The notes: a model not told the origin generated them from the sequence alone. A stretch of 64,000 nucleotides of DNA from Symbiodinium microadriaticum (GCA_001939145.1 LSRX01000763.1:233212-297211); one strand, 5' to 3'; shown: positions 43,366-53,245, counted from the first letter of the stretch. Made by a program: numbers and translations.

Positions 43366-43625
43366 GATTTACCAGGCCATCGATGGCCAGGCAATCGTGT
43401 GTGTGTGTGTGTGCGAGAATATATATATATATATGTGATATGATATGTATGCATGTATATATATATATATATATATATTTTTATATATATATAATGATTT
43501 ACCAGGCCATCGATGGCCAGGCAATCGTGTGTGTGTGTGTGTGCGAGAATATATATATATATATATGATATGATATGTATGCATGTATATATATATATAT
43601 ATATTTATTTATTTATCTATGTATG
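43366..43625. repeat. Two tandem copies of a 130-bp unit with GT and AT microsatellites
   Basis: GATTTACCAGGCCATCGATG begins at 43,366 and again at 43,496. Each copy runs through the 14-bp palindrome GGCCATCGATGGCC, a (GT)n run, GCGAGAA, an (AT)n run, the words TGATATGATATGTATGCATG and a second AT run. The copies differ mainly in AT-run length. Frames across it encode only Tyr/Ile/His/Thr runs. Confidence 0.9.
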
Positions 43626-44459
43626 CGTGTATGTGTGTGTGTGTGTCCGCGCGTAGCCTAGTGCTTTATTTAGAGGTCCCTTAAGGAAGATATGCCGTAA
43701 TGCCAACTATGAGACTAGAAGATATTGCGTAGTAGAGCACGTGATCTTTAACCTGTTTGAGGTGCAATAATCCTTAGTCCATGTAATATCCCAGCAGATA
43801 AGCCTTGGTTCGCCCCGGATGTTGGGCAAGTAGCATAGATGAAAGGGAGCCGGCTTTCCAACAGAGCATTAGGGAGTTCAGGGTGTGAGCCTGAGTGGTC
43901 GATGACGCCATTCTCTTGGGTGTTTAATCGCAGGTTCCGAGTTAATAGTATGCAATACACCCCAACCTGTTTTTGACCTACCAAGGCCCCTACATCAGTT
44001 CTCGCCGGGCTGAAGTAGTCACTCGACAATACCATCTTAATCATAGTACCTGCGGTAATCAGTAAATTGAGGTAGTGTCTAAGCCCTAAACATAGCGAAA
44101 GCCGTCGTCTTCGTCAACTGTGGCTTCAGCTGTCAGGGGACCGGATTTAGGCTTAGATTCTAGGAATTTGGGGCTCAGATCTTTATAGGGTTTAGGATAT
44201 AGGGTTTAGTTTCAAGGATTTGGGAGTTAAAGGTTTTCTAGATAAATCCAGATTTTTACCAGCAAGTTGGCTTTTCTAGAAACCCCTAGTAGAAGACCCA
44301 AAGGATCAAGCCGTTAACGCCCACAGTATGCGCGGTCGCGGCTCGAGGTTTACCCGTGGCATTGGGCATTGTGCGAGGTAGACCTCTGATGTTTAGCGTT
44401 TAGTTCCCTGATGTTTAGGATTAACAAGAAGCCCTATTCTTTTTCAAGGGCCGTTATAC
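43626..44459. other. Non-repetitive stretch around one weak ORF
   Basis: Apart from a minus-strand frame at 43,748-44,044 and a short TTTAGGG block near 44,187-44,213, nothing recognisable is present. No tRNA cloverleaf, promoter or repeat could be supported. Confidence 0.5.
43748..44044 (-). CDS. Unidentified 98-residue ORF
   Basis: An ATG-initiated frame (start codon at 44,044-44,042, TAA at 43,748) with mixed, protein-like composition, unlike the simple-repeat frames around it. Its middle part reads NTQENGVIDHSGSHPELPN. I do not recognise a family, signal peptide, membrane segment or catalytic motif. It has no neighbouring gene and could be a chance frame or a decayed piece of a mobile element. 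Confidence 0.2.
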   Translation of the reverse strand: MIKMVLSSDYFSPARTDVGALVGQKQVGVYCILLTRNLRLNTQENGVIDHSGSHPELPNALLESRLPFIYATCPTSGANQGLSAGILHGLRIIAPQTG

Positions 44460-44560
44460 ATACATATGTATATTTATATGTATATTTTATATGCATATCT
44501 ATATCTATCTATCTATCTATCTATCTAGATATATATATATGTGTATGTATGTATGTATGT

Positions 44561-44592
<32 letters not shown>
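44460..44592. repeat. ATGT, CTAT and AT microsatellites
   Basis: ATATGT units, then (CTAT)n, (GTAT)n and an (AT)n run lead directly into the single ambiguous base at 44,593. The encoded Tyr/Ile/Val frames are not protein coding. Confidence 0.9.
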
Positions 44593-44593
44593 N
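44593..44593. other. Ambiguous base (N) at a repeat-repeat junction
   Basis: The only N noticed in the window lies exactly between the (AT)n run and the TAGTG array. It may be a polishing failure or a collapsed join, so the length of both arrays and their adjacency are uncertain. Confidence 0.9.
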
Positions 44594-46546
44594 GTAGTGT
44601 AGTGTAGTGTAGTGTAGTGTAGTGTAGTGTAGTGTAGTGTAGTGTAGTGTAGTGTAGTGTAGTGTAGTGTAGTGTAGTGTAGTGTAGTGTAGTGTAGTGT
44701 AGTGTAGTGTAGTGTAGTGTAGTGTAGTGTAGTGTAGTGTAGTGTAGTGTAGTGTAGTGTAGTGTAGTGTAGTGTAGTGTAGTGTAGTGTAGTGTAGTGT
44801 AGTGTAGTGTAGTGTAGTGTAGTGTAGTGTAGTGTAGTGTAGTGTAGTGTAGTGTAGTGTAGTGTAGTGTAGTGTAGTGTAGTGTAGTGTAGTGTAGTGT
44901 AGTGTAGTGTAGTGTAGTGTAGTGTAGTGTAGTGTAGTGTAGTGTAGTGTAGTGTAGTGTAGTGTAGTGTAGTGTAGTGTAGTGTAGTGTAGTGTAGTGT
45001 AGTGTAGTGTAGTGTAGTGTAGTGTAGTGTAGTGTAGTGTAGTGTAGTGTAGTGTAGTGTAGTGTAGTGTAGTGTAGTGTAGTGTAGTGTAGTGTAGTGT
45101 AGTGTAGTGTAGTGTAGTGTAGTGTAGTGTAGTGTAGTGTAGTGTAGTGTAGTGTAGTGTAGTGTAGTGTAGTGTAGTGTAGTGTAGTGTAGTGTAGTGT
45201 AGTGTAGTGTAGTGTAGTGTAGTGTAGTGTAGTGTAGTGTAGTGTAGTGTAGTGTAGTGTAGTGTAGTGTAGTGTAGTGTAGTGTAGTGTAGTGTAGTGT
45301 AGTGTAGTGTAGTGTAGTGTAGTGTAGTGTAGTGTAGTGTAGTGTAGTGTAGTGTAGTGTAGTGTAGTGTAGTGTAGTGTAGTGTAGTGTAGTGTAGTGT
45401 AGTGTAGTGTAGTGTAGTGTAGTGTAGTGTAGTGTAGTGTAGTGTAGTGTAGTGTAGTGTAGTGTAGTGTAGTGTAGTGTAGTGTAGTGTAGTGTAGTGT
45501 AGTGTAGTGTAGTGTAGTGTAGTGTAGTGTAGTGTAGTGTAGTGTAGTGTAGTGTAGTGTAGTGTAGTGTAGTGTAGTGTAGTGTAGTGTAGTGTAGTGT
45601 AGTGTAGTGTAGTGTAGTGTAGTGTAGTGTAGTGTAGTGTAGTGTAGTGTAGTGTAGTGTAGTGTAGTGTAGTGTAGTGTAGTGTAGTGTAGTGTAGTGT
45701 AGTGTAGTGTAGTGTAGTGTAGTGTAGTGTAGTGTAGTGTAGTGTAGTGTAGTGTAGTGTAGTGTAGTGTAGTGTAGTGTAGTGTAGTGTAGTGTAGTGT
45801 AGTGTAGTGTAGTGTAGTGTAGTGTAGTGTAGTGTAGTGTAGTGTAGTGTAGTGTAGTGTAGTGTAGTGTAGTGTAGTGTAGTGTAGTGTAGTGTAGTGT
45901 AGTGTAGTGTAGTGTAGTGTAGTGTAGTGTAGTGTAGTGTAGTGTAGTGTAGTGTAGTGTAGTGTAGTGTAGTGTAGTGTAGTGTAGTGTAGTGTAGTGT
46001 AGTGTAGTGTAGTGTAGTGTAGTGTAGTGTAGTGTAGTGTAGTGTAGTGTAGTGTAGTGTAGTGTAGTGTAGTGTAGTGTAGTGTAGTGTAGTGTAGTGT
46101 AGTGTAGTGTAGTGTAGTGTAGTGTAGTGTAGTGTAGTGTAGTGTAGTGTAGTGTAGTGTAGTGTAGTGTAGTGTAGTGTAGTGTAGTGTAGTGTAGTGT
46201 AGTGTAGTGTAGTGTAGTGTAGTGTAGTGTAGTGTAGTGTAGTGTAGTGTAGTGTAGTGTAGTGTAGTGTAGTGTAGTGTAGTGTAGTGTAGTGTAGTGT
46301 AGTGTAGTGTAGTGTAGTGTAGTGTAGTGTAGTGTAGTGTAGTGTAGTGTAGTGTAGTGTAGTGTAGTGTAGTGTAGTGTAGTGTAGTGTAGTGTAGTGT
46401 AGTGTAGTGTAGTGTAGTGTAGTGTAGTGTAGTGTAGTGTAGTGTAGTGTAGTGTAGTGTAGTGTAGTGTAGTGTAGTGTAGTGTAGTGTAGTGTAGTGT
46501 AGTGTAGTGTAGTGTAGTGTAGTGTAGTGTAGTGTAGTGTAGTGTA
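44594..46546. repeat. Perfect TAGTG pentamer array, about 390 copies
   Basis: An uninterrupted five-base repeat (GTAGT/TAGTG on the plus strand, ACACT-type on the minus). Five is coprime to three and the unit makes no stop on the minus strand, so all three minus frames are open and read as Leu-His-Tyr-Thr-Thr repeats up to about 790 codons long. These long frames are artefacts of the repeat. Confidence 0.97.
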
Positions 46547-46760
46547 ATGCAATGCAATATGCAGTGTATACTGCAATGTAATGTAATGTGTGATACACTG
46601 CAATATACTACAAAATAGTACAATACAATACAACATGATATGAGATATTGGGGATGTGGCATCAGGGTGTGCCACACCATGTAGCTTACGCCGCGGATAT
46701 AATATAACATAATATAAGATAAGATAAGATAATATAATATAAGAAAGTATAACGTAACAT
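46547..46760. repeat. Degenerate pentamer tail of the TAGTG array
   Basis: The array passes into TAATG, CAATG, CAATA and CAACA-like pentamers to about 46,640. After a short unique piece, ATAAT/ATAAG/ACATA pentamers run from about 46,698 to 46,745. Divergence increases away from the perfect core. Confidence 0.8.
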
Positions 46761-47368
46761 TATCACAACATGCTACAAATCTTATACATTCTACTTGGAC
46801 CCCCAAACAGCCTGCGTTTTTAAGCCTTAGAATCCCTGGAAACGAAGGTTGCGTAGGGTTCAGGTATACCTTAAATCTTATCAGGGCTCCTACCATAGTT
46901 TAAGGTATCTTCCTTACTTAAGGGATTTGGAAGATCTGGTGACAACCCTTGGATTCCTGAAGTGGTGTGTCGGTAGCATTATACGACATGATGAATTTAA
47001 CTAATAAGGCCCCAGTGGCACAGGGTCGGTTTAGGGTATATAGGGTGTGGGGTTAAGGGCAGGGGGCTTGCCGGAGCAGTCACATGCTTCCTTCCTGTTT
47101 GAGTGTGCCTTCGAGTTTCAGTTTCAGGCATCCGCCGGCGAGTCACGTTTTTCCTGGAATTTCGGAGGTGCCAGGTCTACCGTCCCCATTACGTCATATA
47201 TGTATGTGTATATACTACCAGTTGGTATCTGCTGGAGTTGATCATCTGTGTTTCTAGCACGACCTCGGTGAGTGTGCTGTTCCGTTTCTTTAGCTTCATG
47301 TTCGAGTTCACTGATTTTGGTTTGTAGGTCGGACGCAAATAACTTCGCTATTTACGAAACACTGAAAG
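46761..47368. other. Intergenic stretch, no convincing gene
   Basis: Holds one copy of a small inverted-repeat element (46,866-46,935) and two overlapping plus frames (47,047-47,241 and 47,103-47,327) in different phases. Neither shows a motif; the shorter begins with a non-ATG codon. No further structure was seen. Confidence 0.5.
46866..46935. mobile_element. MITE-like family V, intact copy
   Basis: ATACCTTAAA near 46,866 is the exact inverse of TTTAAGGTAT at 46,899-46,908, with about 23 bases between. The right arm and the following CTTCCTTACTTA...GGAAGATCTGG are matched at 55,077-55,220, where the copy is split by telomere-like repeats. Confidence 0.55.
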
Positions 47369-47479
47369 GCCTAAATACTAAACCCTAAACCCGAAACCGG
47401 AACCTTTAACCCTAAACCCCTTAACCCTAAAACCTTAAACCCCAAACCCGAGACCCCACCCCCCAAAGTAAAAACCCTA
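47369..47479. repeat. CCCTAAA-type block
   Basis: About a dozen degenerate CCCTAAA, CCCCTTAA and CCCCAAA units, C-rich on the plus strand. A smaller block of the same orientation lies at 47,633-47,686. Confidence 0.88.
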
Positions 47480-48103
47480 CAGGTGGCCAGACAGCAAGCG
47501 CTTCTGGCTCCTCCATCGTGTGGAGTGGGCTCGAAACTGGTTGCCTCAGCAACTTGGGTTGAACTGTTTGGTGTCTGCAGGTTAGGATTTACGGATTTGG
47601 GGTAGCAGCTGTTGAGTTCTTAATCTCATATTGACCCTAAACCCTGAACCCTAAACCCTAAACCCTAAATTTTAAACCTGGTTTTTGAGTTTTTAGCGTT
47701 GTTTTGGGAGGTCAGGGGTTTTAAGGATGTGTTGAGGCTTTTAGGTGCCCGAACCCTACACCCTAAACCCCAACACCTAAGCCCTTTGATCAGGCAGTGC
47801 TTCGAGGGTTAGAGGGACTAAAGGCTTGACCTAAGGTCTATTCAAAGGTTTCGGCTTCAAAAAAGCGAGTCCTTGGGGTGCTGTATTATATTTAAAGCAT
47901 GTTCAAGCAGAATACCCATAACCATTCAATCCCGATTCTAAGTCATGAGGCCCCTTTTCTTGGCCTTAGCTGCCCCTTCACTCCTAAACCCTCAACCCCA
48001 AAACCTCCCTAAAACCACAGGAAACGCTATCTTTCAGGAAGCCCTCATAGGGATGTCGACTCTGGAGCCTCCAACATGTGGGCTGAGGATGTAGGATTTA
48101 ACT
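47480..48103. other. Intergenic, only short CCCTAAA patches
   Basis: C-rich telomere-like patches at 47,633-47,686 and 47,751-47,786; the rest is unique sequence with no open frame or motif worth naming. Confidence 0.6.
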
Positions 48104-48297
48104 TTCGGGTTGTGGGTCTTGGGTTTAGGGTGAAGGGTTTGGGGAGTTGGGCCTACATAGGGTTTAGGGAGTTTAGGGTGTAGGGTTTAGGGATTAGGGT
48201 TCAGGTTGTAGGGTTTAGGGATGTGGGCTCAGGGATGGTTTTGGGACTAGGGTTTAGGGTGTGGGGATTAGGGTTTTAGGATGAGTGTTTAGGGTTG
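48104..48297. repeat. TTTAGGG-type block
   Basis: Roughly twenty degenerate TTTAGGG, TTAGGG and GTGGGGA units in G-rich orientation on the plus strand, opposite to the block at 47,369. Confidence 0.88.
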
Positions 48298-48690
48298 CCC
48301 CTCTAACCAAGCAGCCCGAGAGCATACCGTTCGATACCTCAGCGCGCGGGCCAGACCGAAAGGGTCATGGCACCTAGTTTGTATAGTAGCCCGCTGAGGT
48401 TCCAGCGGTTTCGACTTCTCGTAGTTTCGCAGCCACTGACTTTTTTGGCAGTAGTCATCAGAGTGCGGATTTACGACGGGGACCAGGGCTTGAAAAAGGG
48501 GCTGCTTTAGCTAGAATGGCATATCCCCTCAACTCAGGTACGTATAGAAGTGTAATTTCAGCCCCCATGAAACCCTTATACAACTCCATTGTAGAAACCG
48601 TTGTATGAAGCCCTTGAATCCTACAAAGTCCTCTGATCCTTCAAGTAAGGAGCATGTGAAAAATCAGGATGGCGACCCAGACGCCCCCCA
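48298..48690. other. Unique intergenic stretch, nothing identified
   Basis: Moderate-GC sequence without a long frame. A GTTCGATACC word near 48,331 resembles a tRNA T-loop, but the flanking bases do not form the stem. Confidence 0.55.
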
Positions 48691-48965
48691 ACCAAAAGCC
48701 TAAACCCTGAACCCCTAAAGCCCAAAGCCCCGCAATCCGAGAATCCTAAAGCCCAACAATCCTACAATCCTGAAGCTCGAAACCCCCCGCATAATCCTAA
48801 AGCCCTCAACCCCCCTAACGCCCTAAAGCCAAAGATAGCACCCTGAACCCTAGACCCCTAAAGCCCTAAAGCCCATAAGCAAAAACCCTTAACACCTAAA
48901 GCCCTAAAGTCAATAAGCCGTATAAATCCATATAGAATCCTTATAGACCCCTTACAAAAAGCCCT
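48691..48965. repeat. Highly degenerate CCTAAAGCC/CCCTAAA block
   Basis: Units such as CCTAAAGCC, AATCCTAAAG and CAATCCTACAATCC recur every 8-12 bases. The orientation is C-rich on the plus strand, and the block is more decayed than others nearby. Confidence 0.75.
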
Positions 48966-49602
48966 ACAAAGCCCGTTAGGAACATGTTCAACCTCCAGAG
49001 AAATCGAATCCTGGTGAGAAGCTCAGGAGCTCACTGCAGGGTTCAGGGTTCTTGAAGAATTCCCTTTAGAGGGGTGTATAAAGTTTCCTTTAAGAGTTCC
49101 ATAAGGGATTCAAAAATAGGGGTCTTGAAGGATTCAGGGTTTAAGGTTTTAGGGTTTTAGGGTTTAGGGTTAAACGGGGTTTGTAAAGTTTCCTTCGAGG
49201 GTTCCATAAGGATTCATAAGTGTTCATGGTTTAGGGTTTTATAAGGGCTTTGAGTAGGGTTTATAGGGTTTAGGGTTCTACTAGTAGGAAAATGTTCGAG
49301 TTCCTTCCAGGGTTCCTTTACAGTTTCCTTGAAGGGTTCCTTTAGAGCTTCTACGAGGGTTTGTGTAAGGATTCTAGACTGGTTGGGGGCTCGTAGGGCT
49401 TTGGGTTTGAATTCAGGGTTTTCGGGCTTTAGGTTTGGGATTTCGTTCTTTTGGGGGTTTACGGTTCAGGGCAAAGGGTTTAGGGCTTAGGGGCTTCGGG
49501 CATAGGACTAGCGTTTCTTTCAACCGCCGTCGTGCACAACCCCAATTTCGAAAGCATTCAACAACAACTACTTTAGGGTTTAGTTTTGGGTGTTTAGGTT
49601 TA
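48966..49602. repeat. Degenerate TTTAGGG block with a 105-bp imperfect duplication
   Basis: G-rich units (GGGTTTAGGG, GGGTTCC, GGGCTTTAGG) dominate. A longer piece, of the type GTAAAGTTTCCTT...GGTTCCATAAGG, occurs near 49,077 and again near 49,182, about 105 bases apart, with a third weaker relative near 49,317. Frames on both strands here are Gly/Phe/Arg or Pro/Lys/Asn-rich repeat translations. Confidence 0.7.
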
Positions 49603-49654
49603 GGGCACCTCTTCTGAATTTCCAGGTGACTCACGAATCCAAGTATCATCCAGC

Positions 49655-49693
49655 CCTAGGCCCTAAACGCCTCAAACCTTAAAAGCCCTAAAC
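49655..49693. repeat. CCCTAAA block facing the preceding TTTAGGG block
   Basis: CCCTAGGCCCTAAACGCC through AAAAGCCCTAAACCC. It follows a G-rich block ending near 49,602, giving a G-then-C order, the order expected at a telomere-telomere junction but here with about 50 bases between and heavy decay. Confidence 0.7.
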
Positions 49694-49807
49694 CCTCGCC
49701 GGTAATTGACGTGTCTTTTTTGTCTCCCCCTGGGCTTGGGGCCTGCTCGGTGGAGCCTTGGAGTCCTGCGAGCAAAAGGGGGCTTCCACCAAAAAACCCG
49801 AAGCCCC

Positions 49808-49964
49808 TAATCTAGGACATTTTCAGGTGGGTAGTTACCGTTATAGGAGCCTTATACAAGGTGTATATATATATATATATATATATATAGAGATGTATAT
49901 ACCTTATAGAAGCCTTATATTAGGCCTATATACCCTAAACTCCCCACCTGTGGTTTCCTTTAAC
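49808..49964. mobile_element. MITE-like family II, copy 1
   Basis: Core 49,824-49,950 begins CAGGTGGGTAGTT and ends AACTCCCCACCTG, imperfect inverted repeats. Inside, TATAGGAGCCTTATA and its inverse flank an (AT)n run, so the strand can fold into a long hairpin. The flanks TAATCTAGGACATTTT (left) and TGGTTTCCTTTAAC (right) are shared with copy 2 at 59,014-59,139, so the mobile unit may extend past the inverted ends. A 135-codon frame through it is not credible as a gene. Confidence 0.7.
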
Positions 49965-50349
49965 CGAGACCCTAAACACCTCATGCTCCGAGATTACAAC
50001 CGTCCTCCGCGATCCAGTGGAAAGGATCCGGTCCTATTACTATTACCAGCCCCTTGGATGGGGTTCAGTGGTTTAGAGGCTAACGGGTTTAGGAATTTTC
50101 GGGTCGGTGCTGGGTTCAGGGAAGCAGAAGACCGAGTGGTAGCTGTAATGTCGGGTGTTGGGTGAGGGGTTTACGGCTTCCAGTCTTTGGGAGGCTTTTC
50201 TGTTTGTTGGATAAGTTGCATATGGCTTTCTGCTAGACGCTGGCAGCAGAGCTATAAAAAAATTCTCCGCATGGCTGGGTGGAGGGCTTTCAGCAAGCAC
50301 GGCAAGCGAGGGGATTTAACGGCCAAGTAACTCGGGTTAAGGGTTGGTA
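49965..50349. other. Intergenic, no feature identified
   Basis: Unique sequence; overlapping short frames on both strands have no motif and no consistent coding bias. Confidence 0.5.
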
Positions 50350-50402
50350 CCCCAAAACCCCAAAACCCTAAAACCCTAAACCCCAAAACCCTGAACGCCC
50401 TA
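50350..50402. repeat. CCCCAAAA/CCCTAAA block
   Basis: CCCCAAAA and CCCTAAA units alternate, C-rich on the plus strand. The following 50,403-50,571 contains only decayed relatives. Confidence 0.8.
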
Positions 50403-50571
50403 TAGATCCCTTAGAGGAATCCTTAACCTAAAGAGCCCTCAACCCTCACCCTATAGTAAGTAGACCCCCAAAAAGGTTTGAAACGGATTAAGGACAAGTA
50501 GCGTGGGATTCCCTGTACATGTCTCTTAAGGTTTAACTCTTGTTGGGTTTCCCACTTTTGGGCTAAGCCCT

Positions 50572-50692
50572 AAGCCCTAAAACCCAAAACCCTAAACCCC
50601 AAAACCCTAGACCCTAAACCCTAAACCCCGAAACCCTACACCTCAAAACCCTAAACCCTAAACCCTGAACGCCTAAACCCTAAGCCCAAAAC
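50572..50692. repeat. CCCTAAA array, left arm of an inverted pair
   Basis: About sixteen CCCTAAA, CCCCAAAA and CCCTGAA units. After about 80 unique bases it is followed by the oppositely oriented array at 50,776-50,911. Confidence 0.88.
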
Positions 50693-50775
50693 CGCGGCTT
50701 ATTAAAGATGCAGAAAAGCACCGTTCAGGGCTGGCGCTACTCTTTTCGTGCAGCCCTGAATCCTAAAATCTGAGG

Positions 50776-50911
50776 CTTTAGGGTTTGTAGGGTTGAAGGT
50801 GTAGGGTTTTAAAGGTTCAGGGTTTAGGGCTTGGGGTTTAAGGTTCAGGGTTTAAGGCTTAGGGTTTAAGGTTTAGGGTTAAAGGTTTAGGGCTTAGGGC
50901 TTGGTTTAGGG
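50776..50911. repeat. TTTAGGG array, right arm of an inverted pair
   Basis: About eighteen GGTTTAGGG, GGTTTAAGG and GGGCTTAGG units, G-rich on the plus strand. C-rich then G-rich is the order seen from one end of a linear chromosome to the other, not that of an end-to-end fusion. Confidence 0.88.
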
Positions 50912-51718
50912 ACCTGACCTCTAAGCAACAAGCACTCTAAGCCCTAAGCCTTCATCCTTGAATCCTAAACCAAGTGTTTTCCCGAGTCTTGCTTGCTGAG
51001 CCCTTCTTACTTGCTTCTGGACCAAAACTCCTGTCGAGCCATCACATTTTTAAGTACAGCGGTCATTGTTTACCTGGACCCTCCATCCACTATACCCCTT
51101 TATGAGGGTACAAGGAAGGTCCTGGTACTAGGAACCAACCGGCTCGCAGCATGCTTTTCGCTTTCTCTTAGACATCTTTGATGAAGGGAGGCCTCTTCCA
51201 TGGAATCGAGTGGAGGGTAGTTTTCATATCGCCCAGCAGCTTTGCCAGACGCTTCGCCAAGCACGGGTCAGCGGGAGGAAGAAAGCTGACGCATGCCGCT
51301 TCGGGAGCGATTTGACCGTGTTGAATAATGACTGTGGCACCTACATCTTCCAACAAGAACGAGTCGTCGATGTTTTCATCGACGTATGTGGACCCAGTCA
51401 GCACAGAGCTGGGTTACGATCTCCTTAGAGCGGAAGAGAGTATGGCACGAAAGGGCACAATGGATGCAGCTGTCTTTGACCCATTGGTTAAGGTGCAACC
51501 GGAAGTATGGTCAAAATCGATTGACAGAGTTCGTGCCTTGAACGCTGTGCTCAGAAGCGAAGGCTGTTTCCAGGGCCTAATGGGCACATTCTGGAAAAAA
51601 AATGGAATTCTAGCCTGTATATTGAACTTGCCGGAGCCACTCCAAACGGCAATGTGCGCCGATTAAAGCTTAAAGAAGAGACTTGCAACAGAAACATGCA
51701 CTATTTTTTGGGTGCCTA
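50912..51718. other. Unique stretch with weak coding signals
   Basis: Several short frames overlap on both strands (50,993-51,181, 51,210-51,428 and 51,328-51,666 plus; 51,168-51,404 minus). Composition is less repetitive than the surroundings. Only the longest ATG-initiated plus frame is listed separately. Confidence 0.45.
51328..51666 (+). CDS. Unidentified 112-residue ORF
   Basis: ATG start and TAA stop, with balanced amino-acid composition including the stretch GYDLLRAEESMARKG and a hydrophobic C-terminal segment around FWKKNGILACILNLPEPL. It has no recognised domain. An overlapping frame from 51,210 is also open, in another phase and with a non-ATG start, and the minus strand opposite is open too, so this may be one exon, a decayed gene, or chance. 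No splice partner could be justified. Confidence 0.22.
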   Translation: MTVAPTSSNKNESSMFSSTYVDPVSTELGYDLLRAEESMARKGTMDAAVFDPLVKVQPEVWSKSIDRVRALNAVLRSEGCFQGLMGTFWKKNGILACILNLPEPLQTAMCAD

Positions 51719-51782
51719 AGCCCGACACCCTCAACCCAAACCCTAACCCGAAACCCTGAAACCTAAACTCTACACCCTAACC
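51719..51782. repeat. CCCTAAA-type block
   Basis: Short run of CCCGACACCC, CCCTAACCC and CCCTGAAACC-like units, C-rich on the plus strand. Confidence 0.75.
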
Positions 51783-52280
51783 TCCTTTTCAAGGGTTCCG
51801 GATTATGATTTCCTGATATAGGTCTTGAGAAAAGGTAGCGCATTTGGGGTTTAAGGTGGGCCATGTTGTCCTATTTGGTTGATCTGCATGGCTTCAGCTG
51901 CAAAGCTGGCCCCCTTGTGCCCTACTACATAAGAATGAGCCTCCTGCTAACTTAGTAGGTGCAGCGCCCTTAGGCTGGCTACTAGAGTCGTGCTGTTAAG
52001 TAGGTTAGGACGTGAAAATCTGCTGGTGATGCGGCCGTGAGAACGAAAGCCAAAGAAAGGGAAACCAGCAGTTCAAAAAAGGGTCCTTCAAAAATACTGA
52101 ATTAGGGTTTCGGCGCTCCATTATGGTCGAACCATAAAAGGACCATTACCTCGGCTACAAAAAAATATCGGTTGATGCTTGCAGTATCCCTGAGGTGTCT
52201 CAACCCCTGCATGGATATATGTACTTCAGCCCGAAACCCGAAAGCCTGATTCCGAAGTCCAAACGCAACTCCACGGAAGC
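51783..52280. other. Intergenic, nothing identified
   Basis: Unique sequence with no frame above about 60 codons and no recognisable repeat family. Confidence 0.6.
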
Positions 52281-52357
52281 CTTAAACCCTAAACCCTGAA
52301 ACCCTCAACCCCTAAACCCTAAAACCCTAAACCCTGAAACCCCAAGCCCCTAAAACC
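52281..52357. repeat. CCCTAAA array
   Basis: About ten CCCTAAA, CCCTGAA and CCCCTAAA units; followed about 80 bases later by the opposite-strand array at 52,435. Confidence 0.87.
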
Positions 52358-52434
52358 GAGGAATCCGAGAGGGATCAGCCACGAGCAGTTCTTAGCCTTC
52401 CTCCGGTTCCGCAGAGCTCCATGGATGGAGAGAG

Positions 52435-52510
52435 GTTTTAAGGGTTTAGGGTTTAGGGCTTTAGGGTACAGGGCTTTAGGGTCTAGGGTTTGGGGCTTCA
52501 GGGTTTGAGG
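52435..52510. repeat. TTTAGGG array
   Basis: About ten TTTAGGG-type units, G-rich on the plus strand. It forms a second C-then-G inverted pair with 52,281-52,357. Confidence 0.87.
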
Positions 52511-52939
52511 TTGAACTAAAGTTGTGCTTATGAATTCCGGGTGTTGTGTGGCTTAGACGTACAGGATTTTCGGAGTTTCTATATAGGCTGTGTACGAGCT
52601 ATATGATATTGGACGTATGGGGTCTCAGTGTTTTGCGGGTTGGGGTGCTGTTGTGGTTTTGTGTTTTGGATTGCAGTCTGTCGTTAGACGAATTCGGGGA
52701 CCTTTACTTGTCGGTCCTTATGATGACGGTTTAGGGTTTAGGGTTCGTAGTCCCAGGCGGTTGGTTGGATCAGGATTGTTGCGGAGTTGACGGTTAAGGG
52801 CCCAGGGCACCACACTTAACATCAGAAGTTCGAGCACTGTGTAGTGAACTCCAGAAAGTTGTAGCGGTGGCCTTGACGAAAAGGGCGGCAAGTGCTTCGC
52901 CTGTCGACTTTCCCTTTGAAGGGCAGCCCGCGTAAAGAC
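52511..52939. other. Intergenic, no convincing gene
   Basis: Short frames on both strands start with non-ATG codons or overlap each other without motifs. A tiny TTTAGGG patch lies near 52,730-52,746. Confidence 0.55.
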
Positions 52940-53105
52940 ATGGGCCCTAAATCCCACCCGCAGGCCTCGACCTTACAATCCAGAAGGTTACGACCGGTAA
53001 CAAGGGTGTTGCAGGTAGCCAATGCAGAAGCAGAGCCTCAACCGCAAATGCCAGCAACAAAACGCCTGCACACCTCCCTACAGCCTAACAACAACAGCAG
53101 CAACG

Positions 53106-53152
<47 letters not shown>

Positions 53153-53245
53153 GACAGCAAGCAACAGCAACAACAACAGCCCTATAGAAAACGGTTAAGA
53201 AAGACAATCAGGAGGAGCCCAAGATCTGAGAATCCACCAATTTAG
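52940..53245 (+). CDS. Small basic low-complexity ORF with Asn-Gly and Gln runs
   Basis: From ATG 52,940 the frame gives 101 residues. It carries an (Asn-Gly)n run encoded by an AACGGC hexamer microsatellite (about 53,107-53,150), a six-residue Gln run, and a basic tail RKRLRKTIRRSPRS that resembles a nuclear localisation signal. It could be a small nuclear or RNA-binding protein, or simply an open frame through a repeat. No family is recognised; the frame stays open upstream to a non-ATG codon at 52,892. Confidence 0.27.
53107..53170. repeat. AACGGC hexamer and CAACAG microsatellite
   Basis: Seven or so AACGGC units followed by CAGCAA/CAACAG triplets. It lies wholly inside the small ORF above and accounts for its low-complexity centre. 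Confidence 0.9.

Noticed and set aside
44517..46896. Three overlapping minus-strand frames of 690-790 codons
   Set aside because: They translate the TAGTG pentamer as Leu-His-Tyr-Thr-Thr in all three phases and cross an N; no protein signal remains.
48325..48350. tRNA T-loop or RNA polymerase III B-box-like word GTTCGATACC
   Set aside because: Flanking bases do not pair as a T stem, and no D or anticodon arm is visible upstream. The GGTTCGATAGC words near 53.7 kb were rejected as B boxes for the same reason.
49758..50165. 135-codon plus frame
   Set aside because: It runs through a MITE-like element and its AT run; no homology or motif seen outside that repeat.
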